A stretch of 64,000 nt of DNA from Ilyonectria destructans (Eukaryota > Ascomycota > Sordariomycetes > Hypocreales > Nectriaceae), in contig JAHEWK010000003.1 of assembly GCA_020740775.1 (NCBI GenBank), positions 186,001-250,000 on the forward strand, given 5' to 3'. Below, piece by piece: positions 44,451 to 54,129 of this stretch. Positions within the stretch are counted from its first letter, which is position 1. Each line of letters begins with the position of its first letter. Both the position numbers and the translations under genes were made by a program. A model generated the notes under the pieces. That model had not been told where the DNA came from and did no database searches. It saw only the letters and a list, made by a program, of their open reading frames with translations.

Positions 44451-44939
44451 ACGCAAAACATTGGGAGGTGCCGCAGCAAATGACAACTTTTCCTTATTCC
44501 ATGTTCATCTCACAATTTCTTTCTTGAGTCCGCCGTGTCATCAAAAGCGATACGCGCGCGATTTCCTTTTATCATTTAATATATATTTTGCATTTTCAAA
44601 ACCTTCATTCGTTTGATCTCAAGTTACGTTTCATAGCCCCCAGCGGTTTCATTTCATTTACTCTGCTTTCCTACATGGGGGCTATCCTTCCATATAGTTA
44701 GTCTGATCTATAGCTTAGTCGCAAAATCGCATTCAATGCAATATTAGTCCCGATTTACAACATGTTCATGAATCCTTTACGGTCAATTTGATTAAATGGA
44801 TAGTGTTCAAAGCAGTGATGATGATGTTGATGATTGTCTTGAACACCATTGCCCTGATCAAATCGACCGTGACGGATCCACCAACAGTCATTCCATTAAC
44901 TCCAACTATCTAATCATACCCTTTCCCTCGTAAAATCAT
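44451..44939. other. Convergent intergenic region (3' ends of NRPS and TmpL-like gene)
   Basis: The region lies between the stop codons of two convergent genes and is AT-rich, with several T-rich stretches (44560-44600). It must hold both 3' ends, but no canonical polyadenylation signal is clear enough to assign. The only structured element is the palindrome at 44763-44886. Confidence 0.7.
44763..44886. repeat. Imperfect 124-bp palindrome (MITE-like or hairpin) between convergent genes
   Basis: The arm 44763-44813 pairs with 44836-44886 around a 22-nt GATGAT-rich loop. Well-matched blocks include TGTTCAA/TTGAACA and GGTCAATTTGAT/ATCAAATCGACC. Many mismatches are transitions, with the left arm the more AT-rich, as expected for RIP-type or deamination decay of a once perfect inverted repeat. 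It could be a foldback/MITE relic or a functional 3'-end hairpin. Confidence 0.65.
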
Positions 44940-47900
44940 TCAGCTGTCCCAAATAGCCCCGTAAGCCGGAACTCCTCTCGTTTCAAGGCCGTAAACAACC
45001 TTCTTTGTAATCTTTTCGTTTGCAATAATGATCACTGCCTCGGCTTTGAAGCTCTTAGCCAAATTGAAACCCATCTTGACGAGATCTGGGCGACCGAGCT
45101 TTTTGGTATCATGGATAACGGCATCTGGGATCTTTCTTGCGATCGAATTGCACAATTCCTCCCCGAATGTTTGTTCCGGGCGAGATGTTGACCATATCAA
45201 TTGTGTATCGTACGGCAGGTTGTTGATGTGGCCCAGGACCGGTCCAATACCAGAGCCAGTTGCGATAAGGACCACGCGGTTGAATAATGTTGCAATGCGC
45301 ATAACTCCGCATGTGGGAACGCCTCGGGTCCAGAGATGCGTGGGTGGCTGGCGAATAGTTGACTTAGTCCAGTCGCCTGCGTTCGACACGACAAGGGAAT
45401 AACCCTTCGGTCGATTATTGCTCGCTTCTGGCGCGGGGATTGTAGCAAAGGAATGCCATTGCATCAGGGGGCGACGCGACAGACGGGTGAATGAACCATT
45501 GACTGGGACTGTATAGTCAAAGTGCAGTCTCACAGCATGGTCTGATAGAACCTCGGCTTCTACAGGCACCTTACGAAGGAAGAGCCATGAAGAAGCCACG
45601 CTCGCAGTTGATACAGCGAGAAGCCAGAATGACGGAGATCTCAAACAGACGTTTCCTAAAGATACGCCTTCTGGGGCGCTGTCTTTGTTTGTGAGCACAA
45701 CTTGAACCCAGAAAAGGGCCAGCATTGTCCAGCCAACGAAACGGTGCGTCATCTCGAATAAGTTGTGGTGCTTCTTGCGCATTGTCGGCCATGCAAGGCT
45801 AAACATAACAGCAAAGAGCATGACCAGTATCCAGGAGACGACCTTTGCCTCAATTGACTGGTGGCCCCAATTCGAGCAGCTTGAGCCGGAGTTCATGCAG
45901 ACGATATCTGCAATGTTAGATGCCAGCAGCCATCCGCCAGCGCTTATAGCCGCACCAGAGTGAACACCACCGAGATGATAAATCTTACCACACCGGGCTC
46001 TAACAAAGAGGGGCCACGACTTGGGCACGCTGCAGGCGATGGTGTAGAGAGCGTTGATGACGAATTCTTGGCGGATGAGGACGGCTGTGGCCAGGTTGAT
46101 GGCAGTGATATTGCCTAGCCACTGCCTGGTGATACCCGTAAGCGCCAAGGCAATGGCTGCCGTGATATTGAATAAGCCAACCAAAGACAGGAGGCGACGG
46201 TAAACAATTAGGCCGCGGTAGCGGAGGCCCCGGGCATGCTTCCGGTGTTTCTTCTCAGGCAATACGGCCTCCAGATCAAAGTCGCCGTCCTTTTCAACCA
46301 GGGTACTATCCAACTTGTCGGAATATGTGGAGACTTGCGTCACGCTTGAGGAAGAGGAATCCGACTGCGAGTGTGCGAGAGCAGCTGGTTGAGGAGAGTT
46401 GATGGGATGGCTGGGTAACTTTTCGCACTCTGTGCTATCTTGCCCAGCCGATGCGAGAGTTCGCAGTGCTCTCTTGTCAACTTTACCATTCTCGGTCATG
46501 GGCAACGACTCCAATAGGTGATAGTGACTTGGCATAGCATAATAAGGCTGGCAGTCCTTAATGTGATCCTTCACTACTGAAAGGCGACAGTGAGGAGGCG
46601 TCAGAAAGCCGTGAATCTCGCCCTCGATGAGCAATGCCGCTGCCCTCTGAACAAGGTGACAAGAAGTAAGGGATGCGGCAATTCCATCAAGCTCAACCCG
46701 AAAGCCCTAGAAAAGTCAGTTTCATGAGATATAGGGCAGTGGCTGGGGGTTTCAAACCTTCACTTTGACCTGGTCATCAACGCGACCCAAAATATGTACG
46801 GAGCCATCGGGGTTCCACCGACAGACATCCCCAGTGTGATACATCTTGGACCTGTAAAATATGAGTTAGATTTTTCCACGATGGGTGAGCTTGGAGATAT
46901 CAAACCTACCCGTTTTGAGCGAATGGGTCAAGGACATATCGCTCGGCAGTTATCTCTGGGATCCCCACGTATCCAGAAGAGACACCCGAACCGCCAGCCC
47001 ACATCACGCCACTCTGCCCAATTTCGACGGGCACAAGGTCTTGGTCGAGTATGTAAACATTGTTGTTTGGCGTCGGCCTTCCAATGGTCAACGGAAGGCC
47101 AGGTTGATGTTGATGCATGGTGTTGACAATGGTCGTTTCAGTAGGACCACAACAATTGTAATATGTTGTCTGAGCGGCCCAGGTGTCGGCAAGCCTGAAG
47201 TTGGTTAGAAGATTTCTCACGACGCTGGCTTTGTGACCCAATTACCCCTGTGAAGATGGCTCGCCGGCGGTAGCTACAGCCTTGATCCGTGGGTAATCCA
47301 GAGGATTGTACAAAGATAAGATTGTAGGGGTGCAAATCAAAATGTCGATCTAAGAGATAAGATTAAAACCGATGATCTCCCTTCAATGCATTCAAACCTA
47401 CCTCTTTCAAGGTGCGTTGCCAATCTGAGCCGCGGATGATCAAAGTGCCACCGTTTGACAGACATCCCAGAGTCTCCCAGGCAGCTTCAAGGTGAAATCA
47501 ATTAGTACAGCTCTTTTCTCAAAGCATTGCTTTTTGGAAAACCTACCCATGTCAAAGCTGATGCTTAGCACTTGGCCCACGCACTTGCCGGGTGAGATAC
47601 CCAAGTTGCCAGGGGCTTGACAGATCAGGTTTGTCACATTTCGATGAGTGACATTGACCCCTTTGGGCTTCCCCGTAGTGCCTAGGTTGCAGTCTGTCAG
47701 CTCGTAAATTCCATACTAAGTCAAGACTCGCGTAACGTACCTGAAGTATAAATCACGTAGCACCCGTTGTCAGGATTAGCCAGGTCCACGAACCCTTCTT
47801 CTTCATCAATCTCGTCCTCGTCTGCATGGTCCAAGTCATCAATAACGACAACATTGGCGACACGTGTATTCGATAGACGATGACGGGTAGATTTGAGGGC

Positions 47901-48311
47901 TAAGGCGGTATATCCGCCAGTCTGTTTCAAGACACATTGGAGAGTCTCATCAGGAACAACAGAGCCGTCAAGGGGGACATACTGGGCCCCGCAAGCCAAT
48001 ATTGAAAGAATGCCCACGAGCATATCAATCCCCCTCTTGACAACGAGGGGGATCCGACTTCCTGGGGTCACTCCCAAGGTTCGCAACTTGCGTGCCAACT
48101 TAGCACTACGTCGTGCGAGCTCACCATATGTGATCTGCACAGCCGGTTCAACTGAGAGGTCGCGAGCCGCCAGAGCCTGTGGCTGACTTGAAGCATAATG
48201 GGAGAAGGCTTTGGTAACGGTTGAGAATTGGGGAGTGCTCACGAGGCCATAGCTGAAGGAGAGGGGGCACGCTCTCTTACACGGAGAGACCGGGAGCGGG
48301 GATTCCTCCAT
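44940..48311 (-). CDS. TmpL-like protein: adenylation domain + six-helix membrane domain + FAD/NAD(P)-binding reductase domain
   Basis: Seven exons: 48311-47741, 47681-47547, 47484-47402, 47349-47246, 47194-46910, 46851-46758 and 46706-44940. All introns are GT-AG and together restore a 1,012-residue frame. The N-terminal half is an AMP-binding domain with YTSGTTGKPKG (across intron 1), CCGPTETT, YHTGD and, near residue 430, NGKVDKRAL. No GGDS carrier follows. Six hydrophobic helices come next (for example VSWILVMLFAVMFSLAW), and the C-terminus has a ferric-reductase-like module with an HSFATI block and the nucleotide motif TGSGIGP. Family: this order matches TmpL of Alternaria and Aspergillus, a membrane protein tied to redox homeostasis and virulence. 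Neighbours: convergent with the NRPS. Inference: a paralogue that joined the cluster, perhaps for protection or for modifying an acyl adenylate. The ATG at 48311 is the first in frame; a TTG upstream was ignored. Confidence 0.88.
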
Positions 48312-49811
48312 GGTAAGACGTGGGATTTCAAACGAGGCCAATGCAGAATAAAATGAAGATTCTCGTTGCGCAGGAATGATGTAAGGTTTAGCTGGTAATT
48401 TAATATTGCCTCTAGGATAGAACCTCTGTGCCAGAAAGTATACTCCCTTGATCGGGCCGGTAATGCCGACTTAAATACTGCCCTCCTTTGTCGAACCCGG
48501 TTTTCCTCCCTCGGCTGGAGAGAGTCTCCTCGCCCTCTCTCATCGACGCCGTGAAGCTGCGAACCAGCCTCCGATTTCCTAACTTCCCATTAGGCTTGCA
48601 TCCGAGCCGCTGCGGGATGCAACGTACTACCACATGAAGATGTGGCAACCTCCTGCGCGGATTTTTTTACTCGCCCAGAGTAGGACACGATGCTAGGTTC
48701 TTGAGCATTAATGGCAATGCTCGTCGACATATGAGTTGAACTAAAATACAGAGTGGCATTCGAGGTTGCTAAAGGTGACATACTAGGCAGTTAGCGCCGA
48801 ACAACCTGGCTGATATATGCCACATGCCTACAGGGGAAGCTGGAAGTCCCTCTTTATCGGGAGCCTTGGCCCTAGCCTTGTCGTATGTGCTTGAGGGGCG
48901 GCCGGCCTGGGTGGGCCGTCGGAACTTCTGTGGACGGATCACCGGGCCACGAGCGCGGATCCATGTGTGTCAGGAATCTTCAGCGTGACCGGAGGTGCAT
49001 CATCGTACTTCGGCACTTGCAGAATCGGACGCTGAATGCGTGCTTGACAGGGATCTCGCGAAGCCGATATCGGGTTGGCAGCTTTCACTAGGGCATTTGC
49101 CAACCGCAAAGGACAATGATGCAATGTACAAAGTACGTTGGATCATTTTCACGGCCGTGGAATTTGGCCGTGGTGGTTGCTGTCACTGTTGTCAATCGTT
49201 CCTTTGCGACGGGATATCTTCGTGTTCAGCAAACCAACCTTCCTATTCAGGCGGCCTATTGAGCCGACAGCATAATTTAGACTTTCAAGATAACATCTGA
49301 ACCACGATCCCGTATCCGAACCGGAAGGACACATTGCGACTGAATAGGAAGGACACTGTGCAATTGATTGGTTGATGTGCACTTTAACACAAACTCGGGA
49401 TCGCTGGAACCTTGATCGATAATTAGCGCGTGGACGTCGCGATTCATGTGGAGCGATGCGATCCGCTCGAGGAATTACCAAAACAAGTCGTTGAATCACC
49501 AGCACCAACCACTTCCGAAAAGAAAAATCCCGCAATTAGACAAACTCACTGACGTCTCAGCAAACTAGTGGTCTTGTGCCCCAGTTGGCTGGAAAAGCAA
49601 ATCTTGTTTCAGTTGGGTAATCGATGGTGTAATATCCAGACGCTCCAACTGAGACAGCCACGTGTACGTGTCAATTGATCAAGATTGATTTTTGGCGCCA
49701 TCTAACTAATAGTACATATGTTTGCCAACAACGCAGTACGGTGGCCAGCCCAATACATCACCAATTCAGCAGAGAGCAACGCGGCACAGCTCCAAGCGCT
49801 GAACACTCATC
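48312..49811. promoter_or_regulatory. 1.5-kb divergent intergenic region (promoters of TmpL-like and enoyl-CoA hydratase genes)
   Basis: Both flanking genes start outward from this stretch, so it must contain both promoters. Sequences of possible note are an inverted CCAAT (ATTGG) near 49366-49372, a TATTAAAT-like stretch near 48400 for the minus-strand gene, and two interleaved short inverted repeats at 49208-49352. No open frame here resembles a known protein. Binding sites are not assignable with confidence. Confidence 0.5.
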
Positions 49812-50949
49812 ATGGCTGGCGAATTGGTTCTGGCTACCACGCCAGCTGAGGGCGTTCGCGTTCTCGCCTTCAATAGACCCGCCAAGCGCAACGCTCTCTC
49901 CCAGGAACTCATCACCGTCTTCTTGCATCACTTGTTGGAGGCCTCGCGGGATAAAGCTGTGCGTGCCATTGTCCTCACGGGCAGCGGCGCTTTCTTTTCC
50001 GGTAAGAACAAAAACGTCCTTCCCCCCAGGTCAAAACCCTGGTCCTTGGCTGACTCGACGTGATTCGTCCAGCCGGAGCCGATATCAAAGAGATCTCGGC
50101 GCTCGACGGGGAAGCCGCGCGGGGTTGCCGCTATCTCGCGGACCTCTGCGCGGGGATGAGAGCTGTGCGCAAGCCCCTGATAGCTGCCGTCGAGGGCATG
50201 GCGGTGAGTGGTATTCCGTTCCCACGGCCAACATAGCTCCGTTGATCCACATGTGGGACTGACACTATATTCTTGACAGCTCGGCGGGGGCTTCGAGGTC
50301 GCTTTGATGGTCAGTTGACAAAGAAACCCAACTTGGCGTTGCGGGGCAGTAACCCCGTTCAGCGGCGGGCCTTCTTCACTGACACCCATGATGATAGTGT
50401 GATTTAATCTTTGCATCTACAACCTCTCAATTTGGACTTCCCGAGGTCACTATCGGCCTTATTCCCGGCGCTGGGGGGACACAACGACTGACAACCGCTG
50501 TGGGAAAGTTTAAGGTAGGGATCGGAATACCCCTCCAATTGATGCCACGTTCAAGGCTGGATCTGGCTCGGCTAAACACACAATATAGGCTATGCAAATG
50601 ATTCTTTTAGGGTCCCCCATCTCAGCAGCGGAGGCCAACTCGGCCGGCCTTGTCGCTCAACTCTTTGAGCCTGGCCAAGTGCTGGAGAACGTCGTACAGA
50701 CAGCATCCAGGCTGGCCGGACTGAGCCCGGCGGCGCTGTCGCTGGCGAAGGAAGCTGTTTGCAGGTGTAAGTGTTCTACATCTTTTATCACCCACCAGCA
50801 GCTATTTCTCACACTGTCTCTTAGCCGATGACCTTGGCTGCGATCACGAGTTGGAGCGGAGCTTGTATTATTTCGCATTCGGAACGCGGGATAAAGACGA
50901 AGGAGTGACAGCCTTTCTCGAGAAACGAGCACCGTCTTGGGGTTCCTAG
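49812..50949 (+). CDS. Enoyl-CoA hydratase/isomerase (crotonase family), six exons
   Basis: Exons are 49812-50001, 50073-50203, 50280-50309 (a 30-nt micro-exon), 50398-50514, 50589-50766 and 50825-50949. Joined they give 256 residues, the usual crotonase length. Visible family features are [10 protein letters not shown] (oxyanion-hole region, about residues 62-71), [11 protein letters not shown] and [19 protein letters not shown]. The last two keep both catalytic glutamates of true hydratases. The enzyme would hydrate 2-enoyl-CoA thioesters, as in beta-oxidation or branched amino-acid breakdown. The C-terminus (APSWGS) is not a peroxisomal PTS1 signal, and no mitochondrial presequence is obvious. 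It is divergent from the TmpL-like gene, so co-regulation is possible, but a role in the peptide pathway is only a guess. Confidence 0.92.
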
Positions 50950-51727
50950 TGTGAGCTGATATGGCATCCGCCAATATCTTGGACAGCTTTATGCTATAAC
51001 GGCATTTATCAATAGATGAATGTCTCATGCGGCCTTGAGAGGATAGTGGAAGGAGGGAAACGAGCTAGCGAAGATATCTTTCATTATATCTACTGCTGCC
51101 GTCATGCAGTCGACGTTCATGGCGGGATCGTCAGTACAATTACAAACACGTGCCTCTATATGTCCCACATCCAAATCGGAATGTTCAGAAAGGCATCCGA
51201 TATGTTGAGGCTTTTTATATTGCACAACGCATTGTACGGCCCTCAGATGTAGTTGATGTCTAGAGTGAGAGCGAGAGTTATGCGAAGCCCTTATGGAACC
51301 AGGGACAGTAATGTGGACTCATAAGAACTTGGCTGATACGTAGCTAGTGATTGTTTACTTTAGACATATCAGTTTATGATGAATAAATAAGAAATAAAGG
51401 GTTTGTTTGTCATAAGCCTAAGTTCTGAACAACTTCGGAGCGAATTGGAGCTGCGGCGGGTTGGCAACTGACGGCATAAAATTGTGGTCCTTACTTGGTA
51501 TCCCGACTAGCCTTTATTCTAGGGGAGTGGAGTCGGTCCTGTGGTTAGATCCGCTTGCTGACTGATGTGCCCTTGCTAATAAAGAACGGCGTCATCACTC
51601 GCCACCTTCTCCCGCTCCCCCGCACGAAGCAATCGTCCTTTCATTACATAGCTTTCGTTGTGACCCGACCTCTAAGATTCATCACACGCCAAAGCCCCCC
51701 TAATACCGAGGTATAGCGCGGCCAATC
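50950..51727. other. Intergenic region, no gene seen
   Basis: The stretch lies between the hydratase stop and the next ATG. Open frames here are short, on both strands, without family resemblance. The right part (51540-51720) is pyrimidine-rich and precedes the glycine-zipper gene, so it probably contains that promoter. Confidence 0.6.
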
Positions 51728-52237
51728 ATGTCCAATAAGGAGGGCAAAGGTCAAAGCAGCGGCAACTTGTCCGCCAAAGATAAGCTCAGGCGGGAAATCG
51801 AAACACGCCTGGATAAAGCCAAACAATTGCAGGAGAAGTCAATAGAGCTTCACAAACAGGCAGATGAAGCAGATGATCCGAAAGTCGCCGAAGAGCTGAG
51901 CTCCGAGGCTCGTGAAGTCGACAAAAGAGCGGCCAAGCTGATGAAGACTGCTGAACGCTTGGAAGCGGGTTGGCTTCAAGGAGGTGCTGTTGGGACTGGA
52001 ATAGGTGCTGGAATTGCAAGTGGCATCGGCATCACCGTCGGTTCGTTGATCACAGGTGTAGTCGCAATTCCAACTTCAGGCTTGGGAATGTTGATAGGGG
52101 CCGGCACGGGTCTAGTACATGGCCACTGGGTCAAATACACCGACTCGTTTAGCAAGCAGGAAGCGGACACGATCAAGAATGAAGCTCAGCAAGAAGCCAA
52201 CGAGATCGCCAACTCGATTAGTCAAACTGACTCGTGA
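51728..52237 (+). CDS. Small coiled-coil / glycine-zipper membrane protein
   Basis: A single-exon frame of 169 residues starting at an ATG. Residues ~15-75 are highly charged and helical (KDKLRREIETRLDKAKQLQ...), typical of a coiled coil. Residues ~80-135 form two glycine-rich hydrophobic segments, GGAVGTGIGAGIASGIGITV and GLGMLIGAGTGLVHG, as in glycine-zipper proteins that insert helical hairpins into membranes. The C-terminus is charged (NEAQQEANEIANSIS). No enzyme motif or signal peptide is present. Function unknown; similar small proteins are widespread in filamentous fungi. Not obviously linked to the NRPS. Confidence 0.8.
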   Translation: MSNKEGKGQSSGNLSAKDKLRREIETRLDKAKQLQEKSIELHKQADEADDPKVAEELSSEAREVDKRAAKLMKTAERLEAGWLQGGAVGTGIGAGIASGIGITVGSLITGVVAIPTSGLGMLIGAGTGLVHGHWVKYTDSFSKQEADTIKNEAQQEANEIANSISQTDS

Positions 52238-52633
52238 TACATCGCGGATATCCAGATGACGAGTTGGATTTTAGGAGTCGACCAGGTGCCTTTCTAGGTT
52301 ACTTAGAATGAAGCCCTCAATGAAAAACTCTGTCTTGGTTGATAACCGGCGGCCGCCAAATTGAGTGAATGCCGTATCAGGAGAAAGTTAACAACCGCCG
52401 GCCGTCTCCAGCGCTAGTCATAATCTCACTAATGTATGTTCCTACCCATCTACCTACATTCTGATAGCCCGGTTGGAGCCACGCGCCCATGACGTTTACT
52501 GCAAGCAATTGACAGGTCCCCTTGACCATCACCTCATTTGGGCTATCCGTCTGGCCCTGAAAAGAATTCTCCAGCAATTTAAATATCGTATGAGATATGC
52601 ATTATATCAATCAACAGTATCGCAGCTGACCGC
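52238..52633. other. Intergenic region, no gene seen
   Basis: The 3' flank of the glycine-zipper gene. It contains two GC-rich near-repeats (about 52346 and 52392, AACCGSCGGCCG type) but no supported coding sequence or RNA. Confidence 0.5.
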
Positions 52634-53205
52634 ATGATGGGCAATGACGGAGCTCAAGATAAAGTCAGGTACTCCTTTTTGTTGCTTCATCGATATCCTG
52701 CAACGCTGGCGAGTGATGCACCCAACTTCATAGAATCTATCCAAGGTTTTCGTCCATCTCAAGACAGCTTTTTTAATGACGGGGCGACTATGTATGCAGA
52801 TTCTGCAGAACTCAGAGTCTTCGAGCTACGAGGCCGCAGCTTGGACTTTTGGTTCCTCACTCCTTTCGAGCCTCACGATGGTAATTTTATTGGCAGACAA
52901 GCAAGTCTTCGATAATAACTCGCTGTCTCACTGCCCCTGGCTTCCTTGCAGCAGTGCACTTCGTGGTGATTGGTATTGCATACGTTGTCGAAAACAAAAC
53001 CAGCGATATAGCTCAAGACGTGAAACTAGGGACTAAGCACCTATGCTATATCCAAAAAACACCTACATTAAAGTCTCGCTCTATAACTTTTTTTCCTTCT
53101 TCTATCTGGAGCACTGATGAGATCCCTGTCGCCGCTTCAGGCGTCTCGGAGAAGAGTCGAGCTGGCCTTCTTTTTGCTCGGTTCAATGAAAACCTTATCC
53201 TCTAG
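52634..53205 (+). CDS. Doubtful two-exon hypothetical protein
   Basis: An ATG frame from 52634 can be joined across a GT-AG intron (52880 to about 52951, acceptor TTGCAG) to the frame ending at 53205. This gives about 165 residues with one hydrophobic stretch (AVHFVVIGIAYVV). I recognise no family. The alternative frame at 52776-52915 also encodes a hydrophobic helix, so this may be a decayed membrane-protein gene. Treat as tentative. Confidence 0.25.
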
Positions 53206-53547
53206 TCAATTGAAGGCAACTGCTCGGCTTTTTTGAGGCCAAGGCGACAATGTTGATGATTCTGCCAAGTCCTTTCAAACACGCCAAATGTAATGAACTT
53301 TTGCTCGGGGCCTTTTGATCAGTGCATGTTGCTTGCTCGGCATATCGCACACCTACCTGCCTATTTAGGCAGGTCGGGTAGACGTTAAGACTTGGCATTC
53401 CAGCAAAACCTAGTAGTATTTTTCCTATATGTGCTTCATGTCCTTCTCCTTGGAGTCTCTTACTTAATCTTGTATTGTGTATTATCTCTCTTTGGATCCA
53501 ACGCATGTCCATCACCATACAAAACACGATCGGCAAGACTTACCAAC
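53206..53547. other. Intergenic region with a short perfect hairpin
   Basis: No gene is supported. At 53354-53373 there is a perfect 9-bp stem with a 2-nt loop (ACCTGCCTA/TAGGCAGGT), flanked by weakly complementary CTACC and GGGTAG. It could be a relic of a small mobile element end. Confidence 0.5.
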
Positions 53548-53679
53548 ATGAGACTCCCCACGTTTGTTGCTGCGCTTGGAATTATTTCTTCTGTCAATGC
53601 CTGTCTTCTTAAGAACGCGAGGCTGACTGCCAATTCGCCCTTCGTACAACTCAAATCGCGTGGCACCCGCCTCGCCTAG
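53548..53679 (+). CDS. Possible small secreted peptide (43 residues) or 5' remnant of a secreted-protein gene
   Basis: The ATG frame encodes a classical signal peptide: MRLP, then the hydrophobic core TFVAALGIISSV, ending NAC. Only ~24 further residues follow (LLKNARLTANSPFVQLKSRG...) before TAG. The mature part has one cysteine and no known motif. It may be a truncated effector-like gene, a missed first exon, or chance. No GT donor clearly extends it. Confidence 0.3.
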   Translation: MRLPTFVAALGIISSVNACLLKNARLTANSPFVQLKSRGTRLA

Positions 53680-54129
53680 CGAATACCATTCTTTGGCAAA
53701 TGGGGAGAATAGATGCGATTATATATCTACCTTCAGCATTGTATCGATAAAGCTTTCCGCTATCACATCTCCAGGACCGTTAAGTAATTGTCCTAGTACA
53801 GGATCAGACCGGTTGGTCCACATGCTGGAGTAGCATTCTCGATGCCTGGCAGGGACCAACTCTAGGGTAGGAGACAAGGCACACAAAGCCATTGGCCGAT
53901 GACTGGGGGCTGAAAATGTTATTTTATCGCGAGATGGGTCAGTATCGCGGCAATTTTGGCCTTTGAGGATGATCCGTCGACGAGGAAGCCCTGAGTTGGG
54001 TCTGCACCCAGATGAGAAGCGTTGGCAGCCGCCCATTTCAGCGTATCTCAGCAGTACAGTATCCCAGTTAGGAAGGGATGTTCCGGAGCTAGCCTGTACT
54101 CTGGGCTCAAACAGATTACTCCGAGATCC
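53680..54129. other. Intergenic region, no gene seen
   Basis: Short frames on both strands without recognisable families. The right end may contain further decayed upstream parts of the acetyltransferase pseudogene. Confidence 0.4.

Noticed and set aside
25..44134. Numerous long antisense and alternate-frame ORFs across the NRPS region
   Set aside because: They follow the repeating module structure in shifted frames, show skewed Ser/Arg/Pro composition and have no family resemblance. They are shadows of the real frame.
49208..49352. Two short inverted repeats (49208-49229 with 49297-49313; 49238-49250 with 49340-49352)
   Set aside because: The arms are interleaved, not nested, so no single stable hairpin or element with terminal repeats results. 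They may be chance or a very old relic.
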